From Dugong dugon (Eukaryota > Chordata > Mammalia > Sirenia > Dugongidae), in assembly GCA_030035585.1 (NCBI GenBank), contig CM057482.1, positions 15,983,001 through 16,047,000 on the forward strand: 64,000 nucleotides of DNA, written 5' to 3'. Both the position numbers and the translations under genes were made by a program. This document shows positions 1 through 10,760 of this stretch, piece by piece; within the stretch, counting starts at the first letter, position 1, and each line of letters starts with the position of its first letter. The notes beneath the pieces were generated by a model. The model was given only the letters and a program-made list of their open reading frames with translations, did not search any database and was not told where the DNA came from.

Positions 1-980
1 GGCATGTGCCTTCTCTTTTGCCTCCTTGGAGACAGCCTTCTTCGGTCCATCCTGGAAAACCGTCTGCTGGTGAGAGGTTGGACTTTGTTTTAAAAGGGAT
101 GGAGAAGGAAAGAGTGAGGCAATCTTACAAAATGGGATTAAGCATCGGGACAACAGTCTTGTATGCCAAGCTATTGTCTCAAAGAGAATTTTCTCAATTC
201 TTCTATCTCTTCCAGTAGCATACCAACCACCAAGACTAGCACATAGAGCAACCCCCCCCCCCACGCCCCCAGTAAGTGGACAAACTACGTGCCCTGTTTG
301 TCATTAAGGCTCAGCCAGGAGTTGGAGATAGAAAGGGTGTGGGTATGACGGGTACGAGCCCCTGCAGTAGGGCCCGCTGCAGCAGAAGTGGTGGAGGACC
401 GGACTGCTGGGCCAGGGGGCCAGACACAGGTCTGGCTGACTCCCACTCCAGCTCCAGCGGGTATTGAGGACGGCCAAGAAGTGCCACCGGGTCCTGGCCA
501 ACAATATTTACCTGCCACAGGCTCGGACAGTGAATGTCTCCAGGGCCCATAATGCCCAGTGGACAGGGTGTTGGAGGGCAAAGGACATTCTGCCCAGGGA
601 CTCAGACTTGTCCCCACCACCACGTGGATTTGTAAGCTGTCTTCTCCCATACACCTGGACCCTATCTTAGGACATGCAGCCACTGAGTATTTTCTCTCAA
701 ATGGATAAAAAATTTCCTAATGGAACTGTTTAAAATTACCAGAGCCAACTAGAGAAAATCACATGGGACTGTTAGTTGACTTTTTTTCCCCTCTGCTAAC
801 CAATATTGGGAGGAAGATCTGGTTAGTTATGGAAAAAATAAACCAGTTGTATTTTCTGTGTTCCTCTAAATTGACGGGTGAGTGATTGTCCAGCTCAGCC
901 AGTGTATCCAACGCAGGGCTGTGTGTGACTTTGGCCAAATAAATGGAAAGTTGGAAATGGACAATTTCAGCACATCAGTG
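1..980. other. No gene or repeat recognised
   Basis: Single-copy-looking DNA with a cytosine run near 252-263 and a GC-richer part at about 340-620. Short open frames occur on both strands and overlap each other; none shows a family motif, a signal peptide or splice-like borders. Confidence 0.5.
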
Positions 981-1066
981 TGGTGAAACCCAGGTGAAAC
1001 TGGGCACTACAGATTAGTAAGTAAGCACAGTTAAACCCATGCATACATTGTTTACTGGGTAATCCG
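981..1066. repeat. Half copy of a palindromic repeat element
   Basis: About 85 bp that align at roughly 70% (by eye) with the right arm of the palindromic element at 2183-2374. Both end in the same string, ttactgggtaatccg. Only one arm is present here. I do not recognise the family name. Confidence 0.55.
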
Positions 1067-1774
1067 CCCCTGCTTTGGGGCTTACCACGGACCATATTTT
1101 CTGCCTTATAAAGAAGAACCCTGCCTCACAGAAGGAAGCAAAGAAAAGAGGTAAATAGCAAGAGACAAAGTCCCAATGGCATACTTGGTTCTCCTGGATC
1201 CTTCTGTGCCGACAGCTAACCTTAGACCTCAGGGTTTCATGAATCACTACTTTCCGGTTGAGTTTCGTATCATTACAACTAAAGACAAGTCTTGCTCATA
1301 CAGAGATGCCAGGAAAGCTGTCTGGACCAGGTAGGTCAAAAACTGAATGCTGGAAGATGGGAAGTGTATTTGTTTGATTTTTAAGTTAGAAAGAGAGGTG
1401 GAGAACACAGACCACGGAGGAGAGAGAATGAACGCAGAATGAAAATCCGTAGGCGATACATAGGCGTGCAGAGGGACTGAGGGCCCATAGCTAAGCCAGG
1501 CCCAAATTACCCAGACCCTGAACGGCAGCCAGAGGCGGTTCTCCTTTTCCCTAGGGCAATGGAGAGCCACGGAAGGTGTGCAGCAGAACATGGCAACGTA
1601 GAAACAGTCTCACGGGAGGACTACGCTGACTTTGAAACCAAAGATTTTATGCAAAGGAAACTCCTATTTCCAAGTGTTCATTCTCCAAGCATTTCTTTAC
1701 ATCAGTGTCTGCAGCTACAACTGGAACAACCATGCTATCAGGGACCTTAAAGAACATGGAGTACCACCCAGAGT
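1067..1774. other. No gene or repeat recognised
   Basis: Moderately A-rich DNA. Short frames on both strands are mutually overlapping and lack recognisable domains. Confidence 0.45.
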
Positions 1775-1880
1775 TTTACAGGAAAGGAAACAAATCCCAG
1801 AGAGAGGCACGACGTGCCCAAGGTCACTAAACAAGCCAGTGGTACGGCCTGGACTAGAGCCAGGAACCCACGTCCCTTAA
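1775..1880 (-). repeat. MIR SINE fragment
   Basis: Reverse-oriented MIR core: a piece like gcccaaggtcactaaacaagccagtgg followed, with gaps, by a decayed promoter-side segment (actagagccaggaaccc). MIRs are ancient tRNA-derived SINEs shared by mammals. Confidence 0.6.
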
Positions 1881-2182
1881 CAGAAAGGGCAGAATCTCTT
1901 TAGACTACGTCTCTCCTAGGCTAGGTCAGATTGGAGGCTTAGTGTCTATACTAAGCTTTTACTGCTGCATAACAAATGAGCACAATTCAGTGGCTTAAAA
2001 CAGCACCCATTTATGAGCTCACAGTTCTGTAGGGCGGAAGTCTGGCACAGTAGGATGGGTTCCCTGCTCAGGGTTTCATTGACTGAAATTAAGGTGTTGG
2101 CCAGGCTGAGTTCTTATCTGGAGTCTCTGGGGGGAAAGCCATTTCCAAGCCCACTGTTGTTCACAGAATTCAGTTTCTAGCG

Positions 2183-2374
2183 GTCAGAGGCAGATGAACC
2201 AGAAAGCACGGTATGCGCCAGCTTGCATTGAGCAAGGTACGCACGGGCTTTGTTGGGTTTACTTGCTAATCTATGGGAGCAATTTCATATGGGATTTACC
2301 CATATGAAACTGTGCACTGCGGATTGATGGGAAGACACAATTGGGCCCATGTGTACCTTGCTTACTGGGTAATC
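2183..2374. repeat. Palindromic element nested in the LTR
   Basis: The LTR sequence breaks off near 2183 and resumes near 2375. The insert is an imperfect inverted repeat centred at about 2294: the core reads tttcatatggg, five bases, cccatatgaaa (perfect 11-bp arms). The outer arms (gcaaggtacgcacggg against gcaaggtacacatggg when reversed) match at about 65%. It looks like a foldback or MITE-like element, and a half copy lies at 981-1066. I cannot name the family. Confidence 0.6.
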
Positions 2375-2634
2375 CGGTTGTAGGACTGAGGTCCCGATTT
2401 CCTTGCTGACTGTCAGCTGGGGGCCAGTCTTGACTCCTAGAGGCTGCCTGAGTCTCTTCTGACAAGGCCCCCTCCATCCACAAGCCAGAAATGGTGTGGA
2501 AAATCCTTCTCATGGTTCAAATCCTCTGACTTTCTCTTCTGCAACCAACAGGAGAAACCTCTCTGCTTGTAACAGTACTGTGTGGTTTGATCAGGTCCAC
2601 CCCAAGAGTCTCCCTACCTTAATGTCAACTTATT

Positions 2635-2838
2635 GTTGTTGATAGGTGCTGTATCGAGCTGATTCTGACTCATAACAACCCCATGTGACAGAGTAGCTGC
2701 CCCATAGGGCCTCCTAGGTTGTAATCTTTATGGAAGTAGATCGCCAAGTCTTTCTCCTGTGGAGTCACTGGATGGGTTCGCACCACTAACCTTTCGGTTA
2801 GCAGCCAAGTGCTTAGCCGTTGTGCCACTAGGGCTCCT
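2635..2838 (-). mobile_element. AfroSINE, long form, with 12-bp target duplication
   Basis: Reverse-oriented tRNA-headed SINE. The head (ggagccctagtggc when reversed) is at the high-coordinate end and the RTE-like tail (gactcataac) at the low end. It is flanked by a perfect duplication, tgtcaacttatt, at 2623-2634 and 2839-2850, which fixes both borders and shows insertion into the older LTR. Confidence 0.95.
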
Positions 2839-2990
2839 TGTCAACTTATTAGGGATCTTAATTACATCTGCAAAATCCCTTTGCAGTAATATCAAGATTA
2901 GGGTATGATTGAGAGGGAGAAGGTGTGGGTACACCACGGGCTGAGAGTCCTGGGGGGCCATTTTGGAATTCTGCCTCCACAACACCATAG

Positions 2991-3939
2991 TGACCCTCTG
3001 GGATGAGCCACTCGTGAGGGCTATCTGAAAGCTTATTTCACTCAACTGGTGTATGTGTGTTGGGGAGACAGTGGTGCACAGATACACAGAAGACAAGACC
3101 ATCATCCCAACAAAAAAAAAAAATAGAACTCAATGGTCAGAACAAGGGCCCCTTGAGCCAGTACACTGCCTGAGTATAGCAACCCACAATTGTGTCTGTA
3201 TCATGTGATGTTTGTTCAGTTGACATCACTCCCTGTGACACACAAGTGTGCCCATAGATACGGTGTGACCTGTAATACTTCCTTGGTAGCTCCTTCCATT
3301 GCCAGCCCTGGATCTGCAACGTTGTACCATTAGCAGCCCTGGCCCATTCCCACCCCTCCCTTGCAACTAACCTGCGGATCCAGAAAGGAGCTGCTCCCCT
3401 CTTCACCCTCCTAGGCCAGCGCGGTCTAGTGACTGTACAGCCTCCGTGAGCCCTCCAAGTATTGGTCTGAGCACCCTTCCTGAGGGACCATGTGAAACCC
3501 TATGCGACCCAATACCCCCCGGGTCCCTGGCCTGGGTCATCTGGGCTAGTCCTGTCCTGCCCAGCCAACCAAGTTTGTGTTGACAGGTTTGTCCGTGAGC
3601 CTTGTGGTCAGTAATCAATAAGTGGTCAGCACTTGGCTTGTTTAATCGACTCCTTTACAGAGAGCTTAGAAGAGTCAAGAGAAAGCATTTGCTCAAATCC
3701 AGAAACGCAGAAGGAAACAAGGTAGAGGGCTGAATACACTGCTCTTCTAATTCTGGCCTCTGACCTCCCTCCTTCCCACAAAGAACGCTTGCCCTCTGGG
3801 GCACCCTGCTTCCAGCCACCCTGGGATCCGCCAGCAGGAGCCACACAGTCTGGGAGCAGCGGCGACGGCCACATTGTCCCATGCTCCCAAAGAGGCCTGA
3901 CTCTGCTCTTCCAGGGCTCCAGCCGGTCGGCTCTGCTCC
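2991..3939. other. No gene or repeat recognised
   Basis: Contains a short adenine run near 3112-3122. Overlapping short frames on the minus strand (for example 3626-4027) show no family signature. Confidence 0.45.
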
Positions 3940-4345
3940 GAGCAGTTTGTTTTTTGAAAGTCTCATAAATTTCCAGGAAACTTCTCCAGACAACTGTCAC
4001 GAGGCTGCACCTGCCAAACAAACACAAACAGAGCTCTCCTCCACCAGATTCGTTACTTAATTAAGAAGAGAAAGAGACAAGGCACATAATGTGGAGATAA
4101 TTACCCATCTTGCCAAGTCTCCAAGTGTAGTGTGGTGCACGCCGGCAAATTGCAGCACCGCCGCTAATACATATTCATCCAAAGTTGTAACTGCTGTGAA
4201 CATTTTCCACACAGACAGCAATATGTTCAACCAACAATCTGAGCTCCTTCTCAGATTCCAGCATCTTCCCACACCCTCACCCTGTCTGCCCAGGCTCCCT
4301 CCCTGTCTCTCTGTGAAGGAATTTGCTAAACAAAGCAAATCACAA
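3940..4345. other. Candidate conserved non-coding block
   Basis: Repeat-free, with AT-rich motifs of the kind seen in mammalian enhancers (acttaattaag, gataattaccc, ctaatacatattcatcc, gcaaattgcag). Conservation cannot be measured from one sequence, so this is a compositional guess. Confidence 0.3.
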
Positions 4346-4507
4346 ACCAGTTACAAAAGAAGGAAGCCAGAACCATCTTCAGGGGACACTCTTGGGACTG
4401 ATTAATTCTGAGCCCCAAAATGAGGTGTTTGGGGTTTTTTTCCCAGCCTGTCGATTCATTCAATTTAATTTCATTTAATTGAATTTCAAGAATTTATTGA
4501 GTATTTA

Positions 4508-4722
4508 GGAGTCCCTGGGTGGACCTAATAGTTAAATACTCAGCTACTAATCAAAAGGTTGGCTGTTTGAATCCACCCAGAGGCACCTCAGAAGAGAGCC
4601 CTTGCGATCAACTTCCAAAAGGTCACAGTTACTGAAAACCCTGCGGAGCACAGTTCTGCTTTGAGACATACGGGGTTGCCATGAATAAGAATCGTCCCAA
4701 CAGCAACTAGTTTGGGTTTTTA
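4508..4722 (+). mobile_element. AfroSINE, long form
   Basis: Starts at ggagtccctgggtgg, with a decayed B-box-like gtttgaatcc, a middle segment with cagttactgaaaaccc and an RTE-like tail ending tagtttgggttttt. It is followed almost directly by a second SINE in the same direction. Confidence 0.9.
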
Positions 4723-4730
4723 TTGTGTTA

Positions 4731-4882
4731 GGAGCCCTGTTGGCATAGTGGTTAAGAGCGCAGGCTGCTAACCAAAAGGTCGGTAATTCGAATTCACCAC
4801 CACTCCTTGGAAACCATATGGGGCAATTCTACTCTGTCCTACAGGTTCACTATGAGTGCTACTGGATGTGATGGCAATGGGT
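4731..4882 (+). mobile_element. AfroSINE, short (deleted) form
   Basis: Head ggagccctgttggc, then ctccttggaaacc joined directly to the tail. The middle 45-50 bp of the long form is absent. From published AfroSINE work, as I recall it, this deletion marks a paenungulate subfamily. Confidence 0.9.
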
Positions 4883-4989
4883 TATTTACCATGTTAGGCC
4901 CAGTGCCACCCAAGTGCTATGGGGGTACAGAGACGCGTAAGCCCAAGAGACTCACAGTCTGTAGGGAGATGAGCTCTCCTCTGTGAGCT

Positions 4990-5112
4990 AGGCAGGGTAA
5001 GTATTAATTTAAGCACAGAGAAGTTAAGTGAACTGCCAAAAACCACACAGCAACTAAGTGACCAACCTGGGCCTCAAACCTAGATTGTCTGGCTCCAAAT
5101 CCTGTGTACAAA
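4990..5112 (-). repeat. MIR fragment
   Basis: Reversed MIR core and head: taagtgaactgccaaaaacc, then acacagcaactaagtg and a decayed promoter-side end. Confidence 0.65.
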
Positions 5113-5184
5113 GCAGAGAAGGGGAACTTCTGCCTGGGAGACAGAAGAGAACAGAATAAAGAAGAGATCCTGGGAAAGCACAGG

Positions 5185-5372
5185 ACTGAGGGCTCTGCTA
5201 CGTACTAGCTCTGCTACTTTGGGCAAGTCAATGAGCTGCAAAAAGTTATTAATTTCTTTACTAATGAAATGGAGAGAGTGAGATCTAAGAAATCGAAGTG
5301 CTGATAAGCTTAAATAAAATCTGATTCCTAAAACTGCCTCCTGCAGGGCCTGGCACTTGGTAGATACTCAAG
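5185..5372 (+). repeat. MIR, nearly full length
   Basis: Forward MIR: ctagctctgctactttggg, gcaagtcaatgagc, then the 3' end gcctggcacttggtag. Confidence 0.65.
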
Positions 5373-6535
5373 AAATAATTGCACCTTCCTTTGGCTAAAA
5401 TGGAAGGACAAACTGAGCACAAGAGAACAGAGGACCAGAATCTGTGATAAGTGGTGAGACCCTGGGCAGCCTCGTGAAGGATGTATGATTTGTGTAGGTC
5501 TTGAAGTGGGGTGAGTTATCAGCAGACACCTATGGAAGCAAGGACATTTCGGGTGCAGGTGAAAACAGGGAGATGGGAAGGGACCAGACCCATTCGGAGA
5601 GAGAGAACTAAGGGCCAGGTGGTGTGACGCCTTGAATGCCAGAGAGAGAAGAACAAGCAACGGCATTTGGAATATAGTTTGGAAAGTGGAGCCTAGTTTG
5701 GGCACTTCATTAGCAAGCTGAGAGTTGTATATTTGAAGAAGAAAGACCATGAGGCATCCTGAGATACTCAGAGAAGAAGGAATTCGGCTCGATTACTTCC
5801 AGAACATGCTCAAGTGGTGGGGAAATTGGCAACGCTGTTGATTTTGTTTAAAAGCACACTAGGCTATCCTTATCTGATGCCCCACTTCTCTCTGCTTCAG
5901 TCTCTCTTGTCCCACATCAGCGAAGGGAGCCAATGGGAGACCAGGCCCAATTTCTAAGAAAGATAAATACACTAACTCACTTCAAAGAAACTCAGAATTG
6001 CCCTCTTCTCCCCAGGTTAGGCCTTCAGGACCCCAAAGGACAGTTTGGGGAGACTGTGGTTGGCCTTCCTAATGTAACCTTAAAGGGTCAGGACATAACA
6101 CCTTTATCCCAGCTTCTCCTTAACCCTCTGGCACTGACTCTCTAAACCAGAGATAACAAATAGCATTCAGCTAGAACACTGGCTGCAATTGACTGGGGCT
6201 GCCTAGAACAGGGTGATATAATACTGTGAGGACACTTCTGGTTCAGAAGTAAAGTGTGCCAGGATCGATTAGCAATGTCTGTCAAAGGCATGGTATGGAG
6301 GAGTAGACACATGGGTATTTGCCATTTTTGGAAATGATCCCTGGGTCTTTGGCAAGGTTAAGCCTACATCATATCTTGGATTATTTTTCCCCATTTCTGA
6401 GGGAGTAGAGACCAGAAAAGAACATTAATAGTAGCTAGCATACACTGAACTCTAATAGTGTTAGAATAAAGGGGAAATAGTTTTATTCTTAAATGACTCT
6501 GCCACGGCTAAGAATAGGAATAGCCCACTGCAGTG
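5373..6535. other. Mostly unassigned; decayed ancient repeat at 5400-5740
   Basis: The part at 5400-5740 (gtaggtcttgaagtgg, gacgccttgaatgcc) resembles an old dispersed mammalian repeat whose other likely pieces lie at 40490-41200 and 59561-60035. I cannot name it. The remainder shows nothing I recognise. Confidence 0.35.
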
Positions 6536-6885
6536 GTTCTCAGCCTTCACTGTGCATCAGAATAACCCAGGAAGTTGTTTTGTTTTTTTCATTGTGTTAA
6601 AATATACATAACAAAACATTTGCCGTTAACAATTTTTAATGTATAATTCAGTGACATTGATTACATTCTTCATGTTGTGCAACCATTGTCACTATCCTTT
6701 TTGAATTATTTCAGCACCGTTAGATAAACTCAGTGCCCCCTAAGCAATGAGTACCAGGGAGCTTTGGAAATGACCTGGTTGCCCCCACAGAGATTTGGTT
6801 TCAGTTGTTTTGGGATGGAGTCCGGACTCAGCATTGTTTAAAGCTCCTGAGGTTCAAACCCTTCATGCCCACTGTAATACCAACT
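6536..6885 (+). mobile_element. MER5A-type hAT transposon, interrupted
   Basis: Begins with the terminal motif cagtggttctcag, continues to about 6573, is broken by an L1 tail, and resumes near 6751 (agctttggaaatgacc). It ends near 6885 with a decayed far terminus. These are short non-autonomous hAT elements. Confidence 0.7.
6574..6750 (-). mobile_element. L1 3' end fragment
   Basis: Reversed L1 3' UTR sequence (aaaacatttgccgttaac, tcatgttgtgcaacc), related to the longer copy at 21583-22295. The flanks cccaggaagtt and ccagggagctt look like a worn duplication of the MER5A target. Confidence 0.65.
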
Positions 6886-7222
6886 GGTGAAGCAACAGGG
6901 ATGCTCTCATTGAGGTCCCATCCTAAAGTCCCTGTTCCTCAAAGGACACCTTCTGAAGCAACTGAGTCTTAAGCACAAGGCCCTCACCCTTGCCCTGGGG
7001 GAGCATAAAGTTCACTTGGCAACATAAGGCAAAAATACAAGGAGATGAGATCTGAGATACAAGGAGAGTGCCTTCTGCTGGTGTTGGCTGGGAGATAGGA
7101 TCTGAGCTGGGCCTTGGGAGGATGGGCAAAGCACAGCATCATGAGAATAGGCACTGGCTAGAGGCTAGCCAGAGCAAAGGCCCCAGAAAAGAATTGTGGG
7201 AGAGAGAACCTAAAAGGTCTAA
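6886..7222. other. No gene or repeat recognised
   Basis: No recognised repeat core; overlapping minus and plus frames here have no domain. Confidence 0.4.
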
Positions 7223-7235
7223 GACCTGGCCCAAA

Positions 7236-7434
7236 CCTGTTGCCATCAAGTCCATTCCGGTTCATGTCGACCCCATACGTGTCAGAGCAGAAGTGCTCCA
7301 TGGGGCTTTCTTGGCCGTAATCTTTACAGAAGCAAATTGCCGGGATTTTCTTCCCAGGCACCACTGGGTGGGTTGGAACCACCAACCTTTTAGATACTAG
7401 TTGAGTGCAAACCGTTTGCACCACCCAGGGACCT
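7236..7434 (-). mobile_element. AfroSINE, long form, with 13-bp target duplication
   Basis: Reversed SINE flanked by perfect copies of gacctggcccaaa at 7223-7235 and 7435-7447. The duplication gives exact borders. Confidence 0.95.
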
Positions 7435-7447
7435 GACCTGGCCCAAA

Positions 7448-8104
7448 TAGCCCACAAAGAACTTGCTAAGAACCAAGGACACGAACCTGGGGGCCAAGTC
7501 CTGCCAAGGGTGAGCCCCTTCCCAGGTTCATCTGCCTGGATACTCTTCAGAGGGCCTAAACCCGCCAGGCCCTTCTCAAGTCCCACATCCAGTCAGCTTC
7601 CAGCTTCAGGTGCTAACTTTTCCTTTTGACTTTCCTATTCAAACGAGTTATTCAAAACCAAATTTTCTTTATGCCTGCCGAAGCTTTCAGTAAAGTTTAA
7701 TTCCAAGAATTATCTTCAGAGGCTTCCTTTAAATGACCCTCCTCTAAGAGTTAATGAGGCCTCCCTCTTCAGAAGGAGCACTGGGCTCCCACGGCCAGAG
7801 TCTCTCTTCGCCTAAGCCCCCAGGCCCCTCCCCTCCAGTGTGTGCTTCTGAGGCTGCCAAGAGCTTGTTGTGTCAACTTGGCACCTGCGCATGTTGCTTC
7901 TCTTGTCCCTTCCTGTCTCCTACCTGTTCACAGGGACTTCTAAATTAGTCATCTGTTGCCAGGGAAACGCTCTGCTTCCTCCAAGGTGTGGATCCAGGGG
8001 TATTTGACTGTGGGGGAGGGGAGAGTGATTTACAGGGACTGGCTTGGCCCACGCATCCACAGATACCTGGACGGCGATGGCTGGAGCTGTGTCTCACCAG
8101 GTGA
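7448..8104. other. No gene or repeat recognised
   Basis: GC-rich, C-rich on the plus strand near 7790-7930. No transposon core or coding signature seen. Confidence 0.4.
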
Positions 8105-8240
8105 AGCCCTCCTACCCCCAGCATGAGCATCACCTGAGAAGCTTGTGAAAATGCAGATTCCTGGGCCCCGCCCTGACCAATTGAATAGGCACCTCTAAGG
8201 ATCCCAGGAATGGCTTGTGGATCTGAGAAACTCATGGCTT
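8105..8240 (+). mobile_element. MER5A-type fragment
   Basis: Central MER5A text: gcatgagcatcacctgag, aatgcagattcctgggc, then a decayed second half. Termini are worn. Confidence 0.6.
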
Positions 8241-8390
8241 GGTAGAAGGGGTGTCTAGAGGTCAGAAAAAATAATCTCAGGTGTCTCTGGCGTATAGAAT
8301 GTAGTTCTGGAGGGGTGTGGCATTTTCTCTAACTCAGCCACCACTAAGGATTTCCAATAGTTATGTCCTCATCATTTGACATTTTTAGGG

Positions 8391-8426
8391 GTATGTCTGT
8401 GTGTGTGTATGTGTGTATGTGTGTGA
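8391..8426. repeat. TG/TATG microsatellite
   Basis: Interrupted TG dinucleotide run directly 5' of a SINE. A longer TG run sits on the other side, so the SINE probably inserted into a pre-existing TG tract. Confidence 0.85.
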
Positions 8427-8618
8427 GGTCCCTGGGTGGTGCAGTTTGCACTGACTACTAACCTAAAGGTTGGTGGTTCGAACCTACCCAGTGGCACTGC
8501 AAAGGAAAGGCCTGGCAATTTGCTGTCATAAAGATTACAGCCAAGAAAACCCTATGGGACAGTTCTACTCTGTAACACATGGGGTTGCCAGGAGTCAGAA
8601 TCAACTCAAAGGCTATGA
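8427..8618 (+). mobile_element. AfroSINE, long form, in a TG tract
   Basis: Head aggtccctgggtgg, B-box-like ggttcgaacc, middle with aagattacagccaag, tail cacatggggttgcc. TG repeats flank both sides and obscure the target duplication. Confidence 0.9.
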
Positions 8619-8622
8619 GTCG

Positions 8623-8627
8623 TGTGT

Positions 8628-8671
<44 letters not shown>
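8623..8671. repeat. TG dinucleotide microsatellite
   Basis: About 45 bp, nearly pure TG. It produces spurious open frames rich in Val and Cys on one strand and Thr and His on the other. Confidence 0.95.
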
Positions 8672-8672
<1 letters not shown>

Positions 8673-9180
8673 ACACAGAGATGGAGAAGCAGAAACCCAA
8701 AGACAAAATACTACAGAAAAATAGACTTGTCATTTGGAATATTTTCTCTGTGCCTTGATACACTATTTCCTATTTTCTGGCAAGTAGGCTTGAGCTCTCA
8801 TAGTGAAAAGGGCATTTCAAAGTTGTTAAAGAAAAATTCATATTTGATTAAATCTCTGTTCCTGGCAGAGCTGGAAGAGCTGGAAAAAAAAAAAAAGGCA
8901 GTGGCTGGAATCATTTACTCCCGAGATCAAGTCCTCACAGTTCGGCTGTTCCCTGGAGGACCGTGGAACTACTCCCCACAGTCCGATGGACCAAGTGCTG
9001 GCTCTGTGTATGTATCTGCTCATCATGGACCCTCCGTTAGCTCAGCAATGGATCTGAAGCTGCTCTGGAAACTGTTCTGTCATATTCAAATACGGGGATA
9101 ATGATTATATGTATTTGTTCTCTCAATTAATATGGCTCAAGCGTCTCCTTTAAGCCAGATGCTTACTAGACCTCATCTTG
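8672..9180. other. No gene or repeat recognised
   Basis: Contains an adenine run near 8885-8897. The open frame crossing 8622-9101 is opened by the TG tract and has no domain. Confidence 0.4.
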
Positions 9181-9184
9181 TGTC

Positions 9185-9292
9185 ATCATTAGGAGAGGTG
9201 CTATATTCTCATCCCCATTTTACAGATGAGGAAACAGAGCCGTAGGTAACCTGCCCAAGGTCACACAGGGAGAGGCAGGGTTCTGTGGGCAA
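9185..9292 (-). repeat. MIR fragment
   Basis: Well kept reversed core: ccccattttacagatgagg, then gcccaaggtcacacaggg. Confidence 0.8.
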
Positions 9293-9840
9293 GAGAAGTC
9301 TCTCTCTCCACACTCTGCACCCATTGGTGTGGGCTTTCCTTAACCTAAGCCAGGATTCTCCACCCCCGTTAGTGACTTACTGCCTGACCCTTGTGCATCC
9401 AAAGGGGCAGTGACATTTTCAAACTAATTCATTTTAATTTCTTCTGATTAAAATGCCTGCTGGTATATAAGCTTTCGAGAGGGTTAGGAGGAGGAAGGTA
9501 ATGGTGTAAAAAACAGTAAACTCAGTAACAAATGGCCCGGGAAGGTCGGACACTGCTGCCCCATGATATAGGGACTGACTGCCTGCCTGTCTCATTCCTC
9601 CAACACGTTTCCTGAACGCCCCATCGCTGTGTGTTCTGGGGTCAAACTGCAATTACCATATTTTTACGTAAGTAACGGCACCTTCTATGTTTGTTTTCCA
9701 ACCATGCACTCCTGCCCCCACCCCAAGGTATGTTCGTAAACCCACCATGCTATTATGAAAATACCTTGAGGAGGGAGGGCTCTGTTGGCAAACAAACGTA
9801 GAAGGCACACGTTATTTGTGTAAAAATACAGTAAATCCTT
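9293..9840. other. No gene or repeat recognised
   Basis: No recognisable repeat core; the short frames lack domains. Confidence 0.4.
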
Positions 9841-9841
9841 G

Positions 9842-10020
9842 CCTCTCCCACTTGTGAGCAGTGTGACCTTGGAAATGTTTTCTAACTTCTCAGCCTCCAT
9901 TTCTGCATCTGTAATACAGAGCTCTTAAAAATATGGACCTCTTTGTGTTATTGTGTGAATTAAAAGAGATAAATTATATGAAGAATTTCAATACCTGCGA
10001 ACTATTATCAAAGTTATTAT
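9842..10020 (+). repeat. MIR
   Basis: Forward MIR: gtgtgaccttggaaat, tcagcctccatttctg, then an AT-rich 3' part. Confidence 0.7.
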
Positions 10021-10029
10021 TACGAGCTT

Positions 10030-10115
10030 GGAGAGGTTTGAATGACTTGCCCAAGGTCACACAGCTGAAAAACAGTAGAGATGAATTTTAACTCTGCCCT
10101 AATTCCAGAGTGCTT
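10030..10115 (-). repeat. MIR fragment
   Basis: Reversed core gcccaaggtcacacagctg facing the forward MIR just before it. Confidence 0.7.
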
Positions 10116-10312
10116 CCTGAATGGCGCAAATGGTTAACGTGCTTGGTTGCTAACCGAAAAGCTGAAGGTTTGAGTCTACCCAAGACATCTTGGAAGAAAG
10201 GCCTGGCAATCTACTTCCCAAAAATCAGCCATTGAAAACTCTATGAAGCATGGTTCTACCCCGACACACATGGGGTCACCATGCGTTGGAGTTGATTCAA
10301 CCCAACTGCTTT
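10110..10312 (+). mobile_element. AfroSINE, long form
   Basis: Head tcctgaatggcgcaaatgg, B-box-like ggtttgagtc, middle aaaatcagccattgaaa, tail acacatggggtcacc. The similar flanks ccagagtgc and ccagagcac may be a worn target duplication. Confidence 0.88.
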
Positions 10313-10332
10313 TTTTTCTTACCAGAGCACCT

Positions 10333-10545
10333 TAGGGCAGTGGGTCTCAAAAAGCAGTCCCGGAACAGCAGTACCAATGTTACAGGAAATGCAAATTAAA
10401 TACTCAAATACTCGGCCAGGCTCCACCCCAGACCTACTGAATCAGAAACTCTGCGGGCTGGGCCCAGCAATCTGTGTTTTAACAGCTTCCAGGGGATTCT
10501 GACACACCTGAAGTTTGAGAACCCTTGGTTCTCAGAACACCCTGA
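10333..10545 (-). mobile_element. MER5A-type hAT transposon
   Basis: Nearly end to end: one terminus at cagtgggtctcaaa, centre ctactgaatcagaaactctg, other terminus tttgagaacccttgg. Orientation judged from the consensus centre. Confidence 0.75.
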
Positions 10546-10548
10546 GAA

Positions 10549-10760
10549 GGTCCCTGGGTAGCATAAATGCTTTCAGCTTACTAACTGAAAGGTTGGCAAT
10601 TTGAACCCACCCAGAGGCACCACGGAAGAAAGTTCTGGCAATCTGCTTCTGTAAAGATTACAGCCAAGAAACCCTATGGAGCAGTTCTACTCTGTAGCAC
10701 ACGGAGTCGCTATGAGTCAGAATCCTCTCGACAGCACGGGTTTGGGTTTTTTTTGTATAG
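10549..10760 (+). mobile_element. AfroSINE, long form
   Basis: Head ggtccctgggtagc, B-box-like atttgaaccc, middle aaagattacagccaag, tail cacggagtcgctatgag, ending in a T-rich run. Confidence 0.9.

Larger units (their letters stand above)
1945..2990 (-). mobile_element. MLT1-like MaLR LTR, interrupted twice
   Basis: Reverse-oriented old LTR. The right part (2840-2990) has the reversed 5' region (cttaattacatctgcaaaatccc, ccattttggaattctgcc). The left part (1960-2180) has the reversed 3' region (cataacaaatgag, gtggcttaaaacag). It resumes at about 2375 after a palindromic insertion and at 2839 after a SINE. No internal retroviral genes are attached, so it behaves as a solo LTR. The family assignment is from memory of the consensus. 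Confidence 0.6.

Noticed and set aside
8622..9101. 159-aa plus-strand frame
   Set aside because: Opened by the TG microsatellite and continued by chance through unassigned DNA.
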